Assembly (NCBI RefSeq): GCF_001010805.1
Contig: NZ_CP011477.1
Coordinates: forward strand, 2,557,001 to 2,621,000
DNA length: 64,000 bases
Reading direction: 5' to 3'
From: Spongiibacter sp. IMCC21906
Lineage (GTDB): Bacteria; Pseudomonadota; Gammaproteobacteria; Pseudomonadales; Spongiibacteraceae
This document shows positions 1-9,676 of this stretch, piece after piece. Positions within the stretch are counted from its first letter, which is position 1; each line of letters begins with the position of its first letter. Position numbers and translations under genes: made by a program. Below the pieces are notes generated by a model. It saw only the letters and a program-made list of their open reading frames with translations, did not search any database and was not told the origin of the DNA.

Positions 1-2575
1 TCACCGCCTCTGCACCAAGTTCCGCTTCTTCCAGCTCGGCATCAATATCGGCCTCAGCAACACGCTGCACACCCACCAAATGCTCGTCTTCGCGCAGGCG
101 AATCACCCTAACGCCCTGGGTGTTACGGCCCAGTTGCGAGACTTCATCGGTGCGGGTTCTTACCAGCGTGCCCTGATCGCTTATCAGCATCAGGTCATCG
201 CCTTCAAAAACCTGCACCGCGCCGACCAAATCACCGTTACGCTCAGACATTGTCATGGCAATAACGCCACGGTTGCCGCGACCTTTACAGGGGAATTCTT
301 CAACGGGAGTCCGTTTTCCGTAACCGTTTTCAGATACAGTCAGCACCCGGCCACCCTCGGCCGGAATAATCATGGCGATAACACACTGCTCTTCATCCAT
401 GCGAATACCGCGTACACCGCGGGCAGTACGGCCCATTGCCCGCACATCACCTTCGTGGAATCGAGCTGCTTTACCGGCACTGCTCAATAGCACCACGTCG
501 TCATCACCGTTAGTGATCGCGGTGCCAATCAAAACATCACCTTCATCCAACTCCAGCGCCCGCAAACCAACACTTCGGCGACGAGAGAACGCCTCCAGTG
601 GCGTCTTTTTCACCGTGCCTTGTTCGGTGGCCATAAAGATGAAGTAGCCTTCGGTGTATTCCCGCACGGGTAAGATCGAGGTAATACGCTCGCTCTCATC
701 CAGTGGCAGCAAGTTCACCATTGGACGACCACGAGAGTTACGGCCCGCCACTGGAATCTGATACACCTTCAGCCAGTACACTTTACCGATATTGCTGAAA
801 CACAAAATAGTATCGTGGGTATTGGCCACCAACAGATGCTCAACAAAGTCCTCTTCTTTTACCGAGGTTGCCGATTTACCCATGCCACCACGACGCTGAG
901 CTTGATAACTATCTAACGGCTGAGACTTGGCGTAGCCATTGTGAGAAATGGTCACCACCCGCTCTTCTTCAGGGATCAAGTCTTCGTGGGTTAAATCCAG
1001 TTGCGAGGCGACAATTTCGGTACGACGCTCATCGCCAAAGTCGGCCACCACTTGCTCAAGTTCGCCGCGAATCACCGCCAACAGTGCGTGATGATCACCC
1101 AGAATATTCATATATTCTGTTATTTCATCAAGCTTTACCTTGTATTCTTCAAGCAGTTTTTCATGCTCAAGCCCGGTTAGCTTTTGCAGACGCAATTCTA
1201 AAATTGCCTGCACTTGCGCAGCGGAAAGATGGTATTTGCCATCCCGCACGCCAAGGTGATCTTCGAGATCATCCGGGCGACAGGCATCGGCGCCCGCCCG
1301 CTCCAACATCGCGCTGACATCACCCAATTCCCAAGGGCGGCTTAACAAATTTTCGCGCGCTTCCTGGGTGGTGGCAGAGGCTTTAATCGTGGTAATGACT
1401 TCGTCAATGTTCGAGATCGCGACCGCCAAACCTTCCAACACATGCCCCCGTTCCCGAGCTTTACGCAGCAAGAACACGGTGCGGCGAGTAACCACTTCAC
1501 GACGATGGCGGACAAAGTATTCCAGCAGCTCTTTTAAATTGAGAATACGCGGCTGATTATCTACCAAGGCAACAATATTGATGCCAAAGACGTTTTGCAG
1601 CTGGGTTTGGGCGTAGAGGTTATTCAACACCACTTCGCCACTCTCGCCCCGTTTCATTTCCACAACCACCCTCAGACCGTCTTTATCGGACTCGTCCCGG
1701 AGCTCAGAAATGCCTTCTATTTTTTTCTCTTTCACCAGCTCGGCAATTTTTTCAATCAAGCGAGCCTTGTTTACCTGATACGGCAACTCGGTGACGATAA
1801 TGGTGTCTTTGTTGGTCTTCTCATTTGTAATGACCTCAGCCCGAGCACGCACATAAATGCGACCTCGACCCGTTTTATACGCCTCGATAATACCCGCGCG
1901 ACCATTGATGATAGCTGCAGTGGGAAAATCGGGTCCCGGCACATGCTCCATCAATTCTTCAATCGTGATATCGGGATTATCCAACACCGCCAAACAAGCA
2001 CTCACCACTTCGGTGAGATTATGGGGCGGAATATTGGTCGCCATGCCCACCGCAATACCCGACGAGCCATTAATCAGCAGGTTAGGAACCTTAGTCGGCA
2101 ACACCGCCGGAATCTGTTCCGTGCCATCGTAGTTCGGCACCCAATCCACGGTTTCTTTTTCTAAATCCGCCAGCAGCTCATGGGAGAGCTTCTGCATGCG
2201 AATTTCGGTGTAACGCATCGCTGCCGCGTTATCACCGTCGATGGAACCAAAGTTACCTTGGCCATCCACCAGCATGTAACGCAGCGAAAACGGCTGCGCC
2301 ATTCGAACGATGGTGTCGTAAACCGCCGAGTCACCGTGGGGATGGTATTTACCGATGACATCCCCAACCACCCGGGCAGATTTCTTGTAGCCTTTATTCC
2401 AGTCGTTGTTGAGTTCGCTCATGGCGAACAACACCCGACGGTGAACTGGCTTGAGGCCGTCCCGGACATCGGGGAGTGCCCGGCCGACGATAACGCTCAT
2501 TGCGTAGTCAAGGTAGGACTGCTTTAGCTCGTCCTCGATATTTACAGGAAGAATTTCTTTAGCTATGTCAGCCAT
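1..2575 (-). CDS. gyrA: DNA gyrase subunit A (3' end outside window)
   Basis: Catalytic and DNA-wrapping subunit of the type II topoisomerase that introduces negative supercoils using GyrB-driven ATP hydrolysis. About 858 codons are visible, from ATG at 2575 to the window edge. E. coli GyrA has 875 residues, so only the acidic C-terminal tail is missing. The start reads [17 protein letters not shown], and numbering matches E. coli. The catalytic tyrosine is Tyr122 (MRYTEI), and the quinolone-resistance region reads [10 protein letters not shown] with Ser83 and Asp87, the sensitive type. The C-terminal half is the beta-pinwheel domain, recognisable by repeated GR.. and VRV-type blades. The gene is divergent from the MTA deaminase gene at 2846, with about 270 bp between them for both promoters. 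Identification is certain from the sequence. Confidence 0.98.
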   Translation of the reverse strand, partial: MADIAKEILPVNIEDELKQSYLDYAMSVIVGRALPDVRDGLKPVHRRVLFAMSELNNDWNKGYKKSARVVGDVIGKYHPHGDSAVYDTIVRMAQPFSLRYMLVDGQGNFGSIDGDNAAAMRYTEIRMQKLSHELLADLEKETVDWVPNYDGTEQIPAVLPTKVPNLLINGSSGIAVGMATNIPPHNLTEVVSACLAVLDNPDITIEELMEHVPGPDFPTAAIINGRAGIIEAYKTGRGRIYVRARAEVITNEKTNKDTIIVTELPYQVNKARLIEKIAELVKEKKIEGISELRDESDKDGLRVVVEMKRGESGEVVLNNLYAQTQLQNVFGINIVALVDNQPRILNLKELLEYFVRHRREVVTRRTVFLLRKARERGHVLEGLAVAISNIDEVITTIKASATTQEARENLLSRPWELGDVSAMLERAGADACRPDDLEDHLGVRDGKYHLSAAQVQAILELRLQKLTGLEHEKLLEEYKVKLDEITEYMNILGDHHALLAVIRGELEQVVADFGDERRTEIVASQLDLTHEDLIPEEERVVTISHNGYAKSQPLDSYQAQRRGGMGKSATSVKEEDFVEHLLVANTHDTILCFSNIGKVYWLKVYQIPVAGRNSRGRPMVNLLPLDESERITSILPVREYTEGYFIFMATEQGTVKKTPLEAFSRRRSVGLRALELDEGDVLIGTAITNGDDDVVLLSSAGKAARFHEGDVRAMGRTARGVRGIRMDEEQCVIAMIIPAEGGRVLTVSENGYGKRTPVEEFPCKGRGNRGVIAMTMSERNGDLVGAVQVFEGDDLMLISDQGTLVRTRTDEVSQLGRNTQGVRVIRLREDEHLVGVQRVAEADIDAELEEAELGAEAV

Positions 2576-2845
2576 TAACGGGAGAGTTCCTTATTATGGA
2601 CCAGGGCACATGTGCGCTTTTTCAGAGTGCAATCTGAATGGCGCCTTCTCGGCCTATTGTTTATCCGCGTCCCTAACAACGGCAAGCACGCCGAACGCGA
2701 AAATAAAAGCGCGATGATAGCACAAACCAAGCATGCGTAGACAGCTCAAAATCGCCGCAAATCAAGGCGCTAAGGCTTCGGCCCATCCATATTTTACTCA
2801 TTGTAGGTATACTGGCGGCTTTATCTTGAGAGAGCGGATTTCCCC

Positions 2846-4174
2846 ATGCCCGAGGCCAAGCCCATTGCAGCCGACACAGTGATCTTTCCTCGCTGGATAT
2901 TGCCGGTCAGCGACGGTGACCCCATATTAGAAAACCATGCACTGGCAATGAGCAATGGCCTTATTAGCGCCATCTTACCCGCTGAACAAGCCCGCAGCAT
3001 TGTCACCAATGAAACCATAGAGCTGCCACAGCAAATCCTCATGCCAGGCTTGATTAATGCCCACGGCCACGCCGCCATGAGCTTGCTGCGGGGCATGGCA
3101 GACGACCACCCGCTACATGTTTGGCTAAACGACCACATTTGGCCCGCCGAAGGTAAATGGGTAAACGAAGAGTTTGTTAACGATGGCGCCGCGCTGGCAA
3201 TGGCCGAAATGCTTAAAACCGGTACCACCTGCTTTAGCGACATGTATTTTTTCCCCAGTGTGGCCGCGGAGCTTGCCCACCGCATTGGTATGCGTGCCCA
3301 GTTCGCCTTTCCGATTTTTGATTTTCCCAGCGCCTGGGGCAGCGGTCCTGACGAATACTTTCGCAAAGGCCTGGCATTGCGAGACAAGTTTAAACAAAGC
3401 GACTTGATTCAAATTGCCTTTGGCCCCCACGCCCCCTATACCGTCGGTGATGAGGCTCTTAGCCGGGTTGCCATGCTCAGCCACGAAACCCAATCCAATG
3501 TACAAATTCACCTTCACGAAACCCAACAAGAAGTCGATGACGCCGTGGCCGCCACGGGCAAACGGCCCATTGAGCGTTTAGCCGAACTGGGCTTATTAGG
3601 GCCACGCACTCAATGTGTCCATCTCACCGCCATTAACGACGACGATATTGCCTTGCTTGCATTATATGGCTGCCATGCCGTGCACTGCCCCGAGTCCAAC
3701 CTGAAATTGGCCAGCGGCTTTTCTCCGGTCGAGAAAATGCGCAAAGCCGGTATTAATGTCGCCCTCGGCTCCGACGGTGCTGCCAGCAACAACGACCTGG
3801 ACCTGTTTGGCGAAATGCGTACCGCCGCCATGTTGGCAAAAGCCGTGGCAGGTGACGCCACCGCCCTCCCCGATATCGCCGCCTTGCGCATGGCCACCAT
3901 TGATGGGGCCAAAGCGCTGGGCATTGATCATTTGGTCGGCAGCCTCGAGATTGGCAAGCACGCGGATATGATTAGCGTTGATTTGTCTGACTTAGCCCAG
4001 CAACCCCTTTACTCGCCGGTTTCACAATTGGTTTACAGCAATATCAGCCATCAAGTACGTCACAGCTGGATTAAAGGCCAACGGATGCTGGATAATGGCG
4101 CGCTTACGCAACTGGATAGCCAGGAGCTGGTGAAAAAAGCCGAATATTGGCGCCAGCGAATTAGTGGAGCATAA
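2846..4174 (+). CDS. mtaD: TRZ/ATZ family amidohydrolase, probable 5-methylthioadenosine/S-adenosylhomocysteine deaminase
   Basis: Metal-dependent amidohydrolase of 442 residues that probably deaminates methylthioadenosine and/or S-adenosylhomocysteine in the cytosol. The metal-binding HxH is His73/His75 (NAHGHAAM). Further ligand motifs are HAPYTV near 195, HLHET at 222-226, and Asp310 in [10 protein letters not shown]. Length and motif order are typical of the MtaD/TrzN-like group. In Pseudomonas the gene in the same place, upstream of ubiG, has been reported as an MTA deaminase, which supports the substrate call; guanine or another aminopurine is the main alternative. The gene begins a tight plus-strand run with ubiG, mupP and yciK: its stop is 7 bp before the ubiG start. 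The ATG at 2846 is chosen because the N-terminal beta-sandwich strand starts right after it. Confidence 0.88.
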   Translation: MPEAKPIAADTVIFPRWILPVSDGDPILENHALAMSNGLISAILPAEQARSIVTNETIELPQQILMPGLINAHGHAAMSLLRGMADDHPLHVWLNDHIWPAEGKWVNEEFVNDGAALAMAEMLKTGTTCFSDMYFFPSVAAELAHRIGMRAQFAFPIFDFPSAWGSGPDEYFRKGLALRDKFKQSDLIQIAFGPHAPYTVGDEALSRVAMLSHETQSNVQIHLHETQQEVDDAVAATGKRPIERLAELGLLGPRTQCVHLTAINDDDIALLALYGCHAVHCPESNLKLASGFSPVEKMRKAGINVALGSDGAASNNDLDLFGEMRTAAMLAKAVAGDATALPDIAALRMATIDGAKALGIDHLVGSLEIGKHADMISVDLSDLAQQPLYSPVSQLVYSNISHQVRHSWIKGQRMLDNGALTQLDSQELVKKAEYWRQRISGA

Positions 4175-4181
4175 GATTACA

Positions 4182-4892
4182 ATGCAAGAGTATTCCAATG
4201 TCGACCCGGCAGAAATCGCCAAATTTGAAGAGCTGGCGCACCGCTGGTGGGACAAAAACAGCGAGTTTAAACCCCTCCACGATATCAACCCGCTGCGGGT
4301 GAACTATATCGACCAACGCTCGCCGCTGGCCGAAAAAAACGTGATCGACGTTGGCTGTGGCGGCGGCATTTTGTCTGAGGCCATGGCGCAGCGCGGCGCC
4401 ACCGTCACTGGCATAGATATGGGTGAAACACCCCTAAGCGTGGCCCGACTGCACCAGCTGGAATCCGGTGTCAAAGTTGATTACATTCAAACCACCGCCG
4501 AAGAAATGGCCGACAAACACGGCGGTCAATACGATGTGGTGACATGTCTGGAAATGCTAGAGCACGTTCCCAATCCCGCCTCGGTTATTCGTGCCTGTGC
4601 TGCGCTGTGCAAACCCGGTGGCGACATTTACTTTTCGACCATTAACCGCAATCCCAAATCCTTTATGTTTGCCATTGTCGGTGCAGAATACTTGTTACAA
4701 ATGCTGCCCAAAGGTACCCATGAATTCAGCCGCTTTATTCGCCCCGCCGAGCTGGGTGAATGGATAAGAGAAGCCAATCTTTCTTTGCAGCACATGACCG
4801 GCATGACTTACAACCCGCTGACCAAACGCTACAAACTGACTGAGCGCGACGTCGACGTAAATTACATGGTTCACGTTAAGAAGCCCGCATGA
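4182..4892 (+). CDS. ubiG: ubiquinone biosynthesis O-methyltransferase UbiG
   Basis: SAM-dependent methyltransferase that carries out both O-methylations in ubiquinone synthesis, at the membrane face in the cytosol. The protein has 236 residues from ATG 4182. The upstream in-frame GTG at 4164 would overlap the preceding gene and add six residues not seen in relatives, which begin at [20 protein letters not shown]-binding motif I is [14 protein letters not shown] near residue 58. Later motifs are [11 protein letters not shown] and [17 protein letters not shown], both UbiG hallmarks. A GGAG lies 13 nt before the start. The gene overlaps mupP by ATGA, suggesting translational coupling. Identification is firm. 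Confidence 0.96.
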   Translation: MQEYSNVDPAEIAKFEELAHRWWDKNSEFKPLHDINPLRVNYIDQRSPLAEKNVIDVGCGGGILSEAMAQRGATVTGIDMGETPLSVARLHQLESGVKVDYIQTTAEEMADKHGGQYDVVTCLEMLEHVPNPASVIRACAALCKPGGDIYFSTINRNPKSFMFAIVGAEYLLQMLPKGTHEFSRFIRPAELGEWIREANLSLQHMTGMTYNPLTKRYKLTERDVDVNYMVHVKKPA

Positions 4893-5551
4893 CCTTAAAA
4901 GCCGTTTTATTCGATTTAGATGGCACCCTGCTGGATACCGCTGCAGACTTTACGTCGGTACTCAACGCCATGCTCGATCGGCATAATATGCCAAGCCAAA
5001 GTTACAACGCCGTGCGTCAACATGTTTCCAATGGCGCTAGAGCTGTAGTGGGCCTAGGCTTTAACATGCAGGAAGGTGATGACGGCTTTGCCGAGTTGGT
5101 CAACGAATTTCTCGACCGCTACGCTGAGGCCTTATCCCATAACACCTCCCTCTTTCCCGGTCTGGACGACGTACTTAAAAAGCTAGAACGGCAAGGGCTG
5201 CAATGGGGCATCGTCACCAATAAACCGGCTCGGTTTACAGAGCCCCTGCTAAAGGCGCTGAATTTAGACGAGCGTTGCGGTACAAGCATTTGCCCAGACC
5301 ACGTTACTCACCGCAAACCTCATCCCGAACCGATGTTTTTGGCCTGCAAAGAGCTGGACATAGCACCAACAGAGGCCATTTATGTTGGTGACCACCTGCG
5401 GGATATTGAAGCGGGCCGCGCGGCGGGGATGGTCACCGTCGCCTGTCGTTATGGTTATATTCCCGAGGACCAACAAGCGGAAGACTGGCTCGCAGACTAT
5501 GTGATAGACGCCCCGGCTGAACTAAACGATATCGTTGCCAAATTCATCTAA
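4889..5551 (+). CDS. mupP: HAD-family phosphatase, probable MurNAc-6-phosphate phosphatase MupP
   Basis: HAD hydrolase of 220 residues. The nucleophile/acid pair is Asp9 and Asp11 in FDLDGTLLD. Motif II is IVTNKP, motif III is the lysine in HRKPHPEP, and motif IV is [15 protein letters not shown]. Such genes are often labelled phosphoglycolate phosphatase (gph). The position between ubiG and yciK is the Pseudomonas mupP position, where the enzyme dephosphorylates MurNAc-6-P in the cell-wall recycling route that bypasses de novo UDP-MurNAc synthesis and confers intrinsic fosfomycin tolerance. The [10 protein letters not shown] loop matches that group better than classical Gph, in my judgement. 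The start ATG overlaps the ubiG stop by 4 bp. The substrate is inferred; the HAD fold is certain. Confidence 0.82.
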   Translation: MTLKAVLFDLDGTLLDTAADFTSVLNAMLDRHNMPSQSYNAVRQHVSNGARAVVGLGFNMQEGDDGFAELVNEFLDRYAEALSHNTSLFPGLDDVLKKLERQGLQWGIVTNKPARFTEPLLKALNLDERCGTSICPDHVTHRKPHPEPMFLACKELDIAPTEAIYVGDHLRDIEAGRAAGMVTVACRYGYIPEDQQAEDWLADYVIDAPAELNDIVAKFI

Positions 5552-5581
5552 TCATTATTATTTTATTTATTGAGGTTCGCT

Positions 5582-6358
5582 GTGACTAACCCGCCTGTGG
5601 CTAACACCCTGCCCCAAAATTTTAATGCCAGCGCAAACTGCTTAGCTGACAAAATCATTCTGGTCACCGGCGCCGGTGACGGCATCGGCAAAGCCGCTGC
5701 GCTGGCCTTTGCCCGACACGGCGCCACCGTCGTCTTACTAGGTAGAACCGTAGAAAAACTGGAAGCGGTTTACGACGAAATTGAGGCTGCAGGCTATCCC
5801 CAAGCCGCCATTTACCCCCTGCATTTACGGGGCGCGGTAATGCAAGACTACGAACAGCTCGCTAACACCATTGAACAGGAGTTTGGCCGCTTAGATGGGC
5901 TGCTGCACAATGCCAGCGTGTTAGGGCAACGTCGAACCATTGCCCAGACCACCGTTGATAGCTGGGATGAAGTCTTGCACGTTAATTTAACTGCACCTTT
6001 TATGATGACCCAAGCACTGCTTCCAGCACTCGCCGCAGCAGATAATGCCTCCGTAGTTTTGACATCATCCAGCGTGGGCCGCAAAGGCCGCGCCTATTGG
6101 GGAGCCTACTCCGTCTCTAAATTCGGCATTGAAGGCATGATGGAAATTCTGGCAGATGAAGAGTTTCAACTGAACGGGACTCGGGTCAACAGCATTAACC
6201 CCGGCGCCACCAATACCGCTATGCGCCGCTTGGCTTACCCTGGCGAAAACCCAGCGACCAACCCCCTCGCCGAGGAGATCATGCCGCTTTATCTGTATTT
6301 GATGAGCGACGAAAGCCGCGAGATAAATGGCTGCCGATTTGATGCCCAGCCCAAATAA
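5582..6358 (+). CDS. yciK: YciK-family short-chain dehydrogenase/reductase
   Basis: Classical SDR oxidoreductase of 258 residues. The nucleotide-binding glycine motif is TGAGDGIG, followed by LLGR, which suggests NADP. The HNAS motif, the catalytic Ser in TSSSVGRKGR, and Tyr-x-x-x-Lys in YSVSKFG are all present. After the active site comes NPGATNTAMRR, typical of YciK. The physiological substrate of YciK is unknown. The GTG at 5582 is chosen because TGAGG at 5571-5575 gives a well-placed ribosome-binding site. The TTG at 5570 overlaps that site and is unlikely. It is the last gene of the mtaD-ubiG-mupP-yciK run, 30 bp after mupP. Confidence 0.9.
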   Translation: MTNPPVANTLPQNFNASANCLADKIILVTGAGDGIGKAAALAFARHGATVVLLGRTVEKLEAVYDEIEAAGYPQAAIYPLHLRGAVMQDYEQLANTIEQEFGRLDGLLHNASVLGQRRTIAQTTVDSWDEVLHVNLTAPFMMTQALLPALAAADNASVVLTSSSVGRKGRAYWGAYSVSKFGIEGMMEILADEEFQLNGTRVNSINPGATNTAMRRLAYPGENPATNPLAEEIMPLYLYLMSDESREINGCRFDAQPK

Positions 6359-6494
6359 GGCTCACCAAAAAGTACGCCATGCGTATGCCAGCTTCAGCGC
6401 CAACCGACAATAACACCATTAACATGCGGTGCTTGAACCTGAGTTTTGAACCTGGCTGCTATCGCCGATGACCACCAGTCCAGGCGGCCATCGC

Positions 6495-7331
6495 TCAAGC
6501 CTGCAGTAGCGCCTGCATTTGCTCAATTTGCTCTCGATAACCGGCATCGTCTTCATTGGGGTCCACCGACAAGCCCAGCCGGGCAAAAGCTTTAACCGAC
6601 GACCAGTCCACTTCCCCCATGGGGTGGTCGCTACCAACATAGCTGTGCAAATTGGCGACCGTGACCACGTCAGCGTAATCCGCTACGTCCACATCCCGAT
6701 CAAACTGTAAATAAGCCTCAGGAATAACAAGCAACTCATCCGCAAACCCCCAAGACGCCAAAATACGCCGCCCAACTTCAGGGGCCAACTGAGCCAACAC
6801 CAGGTCTAGCAAGCGGGGATGATCTCGCAAAAAACCCCGACCTACCGCATAACTCAGCAACGGCAGAACACCAATTTGGTGAACAATCCCCGCCAACGTG
6901 GCGAGTTCAGGCTTAAGGTGGGCTTGGGTTTTTGACAAGGTATGGCTGATGGCTGCCACGTCAATGCTATGTACCCACAAGGCGCGCATCCGCGTATTTA
7001 AACTTTCATTGGTCGACAAAAAAATTTGCTGCATTGCCAAGGTCGTTACCAGCGTACCGGTATAAGCCAAACCGATTCGACTGACCGCAGTTTTCACATC
7101 AGCAATGGGTTGCCGCGCTCGCAACAACGAGCTATTGGACACCCGGATAATTCGGGCCGCTAGCGAGCTATCGTGTTCAATAATGCTTGCTAAAATAGGA
7201 ATACTGGCATCGGGGTCACTGGCCGCTTCCCGCACTTCCAGCGCCACCTCCGGCAAGGTCGGCAGCACAATAGAATCGTCTTCTATCGCACTCAGGATAT
7301 CGCTGCGAATCTGCCCAATCACTTGGCTCAT
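6495..7331 (-). CDS. HDOD domain protein
   Basis: Protein of 278 residues from ATG 7331, almost entirely one HDOD domain, a degenerate HD-type fold linked to signalling in proteobacteria. Recognisable segments are LPTLPEVALEVREAA, IIEHDSSLAARIIRVSNS, VSRIGLAYTGTLVTTLAMQQIF and LAGIVHQIGVLPLL. The HD metal ligands expected in true phosphohydrolases are absent: the site reads HQIG. It is therefore probably a binding or scaffold protein rather than an enzyme. An in-frame GTG 54 bp upstream exists, but its added residues are not domain-like, and MSQVIGQIRSDI is the better start. The gene converges with yciK and is followed upstream by the aminotransferase terminator. Its partner is unknown. Confidence 0.87.
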   Translation of the reverse strand: MSQVIGQIRSDILSAIEDDSIVLPTLPEVALEVREAASDPDASIPILASIIEHDSSLAARIIRVSNSSLLRARQPIADVKTAVSRIGLAYTGTLVTTLAMQQIFLSTNESLNTRMRALWVHSIDVAAISHTLSKTQAHLKPELATLAGIVHQIGVLPLLSYAVGRGFLRDHPRLLDLVLAQLAPEVGRRILASWGFADELLVIPEAYLQFDRDVDVADYADVVTVANLHSYVGSDHPMGEVDWSSVKAFARLGLSVDPNEDDAGYREQIEQMQALLQA

Positions 7332-7482
7332 ATTGCCGCCGTCGCCCAAATCATTATTTTGCCGTTCAGAATAACAAAGCAACACAATCAGGCTTATCGA
7401 GACAAATACTTATCCCCTTGTTTATGGTCAGACCGCACTCAACTAAAAAAACAAAAAGGGATATCTTAGATATGACAAAAGT

Positions 7483-7512
7483 AGTGCTGTTTGACCCGTA
7501 TCAAACAGCACT
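7483..7512 (-). terminator. rho-independent terminator of the class V aminotransferase gene
   Basis: A perfect 12-bp stem AGTGCTGTTTGA / TCAAACAGCACT with a 6-nt loop lies 15 bp beyond the aminotransferase stop. On the minus strand it is followed by ACTTTTG. Confidence 0.8.
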
Positions 7513-7526
7513 TAATGCTCTTAAAT

Positions 7527-8702
7527 TTATAGCGCGTCGGCCACGGCCTTCAACGCGATATCAAGATCAAGCGTCAGCCCTTGTTGCCCAAAAGCATCCA
7601 CCAAGGCAGTCAGCAATAGCTCAATATTCTCACGTCGCGCACTGTGGCCCATTAAGCCTATGCGCCATACCTTACCCGCAAAATCACCCAAGCCCGCGCC
7701 AATTTCCAGGCTGTATTTTTCTAGCAATAAGCCACGTACTTTGGCGTCGTCGATGCCGTCGGGAATATAAACACTATTGAGCTGAGGCAGTCGTGCACCC
7801 GCCTTAACCACAAACTCAATGCCCAGTGCTTCCAGCCCCGCAGCCAGTGCCTGATGCATCGTCGCGTGACGCAACCAGGCATTTTCTAAGCCTTCTTCCT
7901 GCAGAGCCACCAAGGCTTCGTGCAAACCATATAAGGCATTCACTGGCGCGGTGTGATGGTAGGCACGTTTGCCACCCTGGCCCCAATAACCCAGAATCAA
8001 ATTCATATCCAAAAACCAGCTCTGTACCGGCGTTGTTCTGGCTTTAATCGCAGCTACCGCCGCATCGCTAAAGCTGACCGGCGACAAACCCGGTGTGCAA
8101 GACAAGCACTTTTGGGTACCGGAATACACTGCGTCGGCTTTCCAACGGTCCACATACAGTGGCACACCACCCAGCGACGTCACCGTATCGACAATACTTA
8201 AGCAATTGTGGCGCTTGGCTAGCCCACACAAAGTTTCTGCATCGCTAATTGCACCCGTTGAGGTCTCGGCGTGCACAAAGGCCAAAACCTTGGCATCCGG
8301 ATGAGCCGCCAGCGTTTGCTCAACCGCATCTGGATCAACAGGGGTGCCCCAGGCTTGATCTACTGCAATGGCAGTGGCCCCACAGCGCTGCACATTTTCT
8401 ATCATGCGCTTACCAAAAACGCCGTTAACCGCAACAATGGCTTTGTCACCTGGCTCCAGCAAATTCACAAAACACGCTTCCATACCGGCAGAACCGGGGG
8501 CAGAAATCGGCAGCGTCAGCGCATTTTCAGTTTGAAACGCATATTTCAGCAGCTCTTTAATCTCGTCCATCATCACAATAAATTGCGGATCAAGGTGACC
8601 AATGGTAGGCCGACCAAGCGCATCAAGAATACGCTGTGGAACATCTGACGGCCCGGGCCCCATCAAAACCCGCTGTGGTGCCTGGAAAGAAGAAATACTC
8701 AT
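7527..8702 (-). CDS. class V aminotransferase, alanine/serine-glyoxylate aminotransferase type
   Basis: PLP enzyme of 391 residues, probably alanine- or serine-glyoxylate aminotransferase, which turns glyoxylate into glycine. MGPGPSDVPQRILDAL at 14-29 is the family start. GSAGMEA at 70-76 binds the cofactor phosphate, and HAETSTGA at 144-151 and VDTVTSLGG contain the aspartate that pairs with the pyridine. The Schiff-base lysine is Lys198 in SGTQKCL. The C-terminus keeps WRIGLMGHSA. Substrate choice (alanine, serine, or purine-pathway glyoxylate) cannot be settled from sequence. The gene is a single-gene unit with its own terminator. Confidence 0.9.
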   Translation of the reverse strand: MSISSFQAPQRVLMGPGPSDVPQRILDALGRPTIGHLDPQFIVMMDEIKELLKYAFQTENALTLPISAPGSAGMEACFVNLLEPGDKAIVAVNGVFGKRMIENVQRCGATAIAVDQAWGTPVDPDAVEQTLAAHPDAKVLAFVHAETSTGAISDAETLCGLAKRHNCLSIVDTVTSLGGVPLYVDRWKADAVYSGTQKCLSCTPGLSPVSFSDAAVAAIKARTTPVQSWFLDMNLILGYWGQGGKRAYHHTAPVNALYGLHEALVALQEEGLENAWLRHATMHQALAAGLEALGIEFVVKAGARLPQLNSVYIPDGIDDAKVRGLLLEKYSLEIGAGLGDFAGKVWRIGLMGHSARRENIELLLTALVDAFGQQGLTLDLDIALKAVADAL

Positions 8703-8964
8703 ACCTGCCTCGTTTCAGTTCTTGTTTCAGTTAATGGCCCAACCGCAGCCAATAAAGATAAAGCCGACTATTGTAACGAAAATGACGGCTTCAGGGGCTA
8801 CAAAACATCCCGACTAGCCCTATTCCACAGAAATTCCTCCCCCTTTGCTACAGATACCCCAAATAGGGTATTTCCTAACGGCCCATTAAAATGCATGATA
8901 TGAAGAAAATATGACTCAGTTAACCGGGGGCTTGATTACACTAATTCGATTGCCGCTGTTGTGA

Positions 8965-9049
8965 CTAAAAAAGCGTCCAGCTAGGCGCGAGAAATGTAGT
9001 TTGGTTACGCCAAATAAGTGACGAGCAACGACGAGGGGCGCTTTTTTAG
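8965..9049 (+). repeat. 84-bp repeat unit A (inverted partner of unit B)
   Basis: The unit is bounded by a perfect 11-bp inverted repeat, CTAAAAAAGCG at 8965-8975 and CGCTTTTTTAG at 9039-9049. Its interior, with TCCAGCTAGGCGC, ATGTAGTTTGGTTAC and AAGTGACGAGCAACGACG, is homologous to the reverse complement of unit B. It could be a small non-autonomous mobile element or a remnant of insertion-sequence ends. Confidence 0.7.
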
Positions 9050-9071
9050 CCTCAATCCACAGGACTGGGGC

Positions 9072-9154
9072 CATTTTTACCCCCAGCGTTGTTACCAGAC
9101 ACTTGTGTAGAGTGACCAAACCGCATGTCTGGCGCCGAGTTGGAGGTAAAAATG
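9072..9154 (-). repeat. 83-bp repeat unit B (inverted partner of unit A)
   Basis: The unit is bounded by a perfect 10-bp inverted repeat, CATTTTTACC at 9072-9081 and GGTAAAAATG at 9145-9154. Read on the minus strand, the interior (TCCAACTCGGCGCCAGACAT, GGTTTGGTCAC, AAGTGTCTGGTAACAACG) aligns with unit A. The two units differ in their end sequences, but each keeps its own complementary ends. Confidence 0.7.
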
Positions 9155-9275
9155 CCCCCCAGCAGCGAGCATCGAATTAGTGCAACCAAGCCCCTACAGA
9201 ACCTTTTTCGTAATAATATGGTCACAGAATGACTGGCGGCCCCCTGCCAGACATAACACGAAAGGAGTATGTCGC

Positions 9276-9440
9276 ATGACAGAGCGCATTAAAGAGTTCC
9301 TTAAGCAACTCTCCCTCGACATCGCCAAGCTGCTTAATATTGACAGCTACGAACAAGACAAGCTTTGCCCCATCAAGGTTGAAAACGAGCAGCCAAGACG
9401 CGCTGACAAACGCAACCCTTACCAAGACAGCGGCTACTAA
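9276..9440 (+). CDS. small 54-residue protein of unknown function
   Basis: MTERIKEFLKQLSLDIAKLL opens an amphipathic helix. The second half is polar and charged and ends RNPYQDSGY. A strong ribosome-binding site (AAAGGAG at 9261-9267) lies 8 nt before the ATG, and an excellent terminator follows 38 bp after the stop, so it looks like a real monocistronic gene despite its size. No domain is recognised. There is no signal peptide or membrane segment, so it is probably cytosolic. An alternative is a leader or dual-function small RNA. Confidence 0.62.
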   Translation: MTERIKEFLKQLSLDIAKLLNIDSYEQDKLCPIKVENEQPRRADKRNPYQDSGY

Positions 9441-9477
9441 TTCTGTAACATCTAAGCTGCAACATATCCGTCCCCAA

Positions 9478-9504
9478 AAAAGAGAAGTCCTAGGCTTCTC
9501 TTTT
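9478..9504 (+). terminator. rho-independent terminator of the 54-residue gene
   Basis: AAAAGAGAAG at 9478-9487 pairs with CTTCTCTTTT at 9495-9504 around a 7-nt loop. The 3' arm ends in a T run. Confidence 0.85.
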
Positions 9505-9676
9505 CAATGTTTATCTTCGACTTTAGCAAATACTCATCTGCGGCCTCCTCCCGAGAGGCTTAACATCATTTGCAAATTTCAATAAGCGGCTAGACGAGCG
9601 GCCAGCGACTGCGGACAATAACAGCAAGCTAGCCATTCAGTAACGTTGACCATTCCGTTAAAGGGAACCGCAATCA

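Larger units (their letters stand above)
8703..9275. other. 573-bp intergenic region carrying an inverted pair of repeats
   Basis: No convincing gene is seen. A 67-codon minus-strand ORF (8916-9119) lies across the inverted repeats and is not supported. The region holds the promoter of the aminotransferase at its left end, the two palindromic units at 8965-9154, and the leader of the small gene that starts at 9276. Confidence 0.6.

Noticed and set aside
7418-7780. 120-codon plus-strand ORF
   Set aside because: It overlaps the aminotransferase terminator and the antisense of that gene.
8916-9119. 67-codon minus-strand ORF
   Set aside because: It crosses the inverted repeat units A and B and has no ribosome-binding site.
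8965-9154. Integron attC site pair
   Set aside because: The core sites GTTRRRY and RYYYAAC are absent, and no cassette gene or integrase is nearby.
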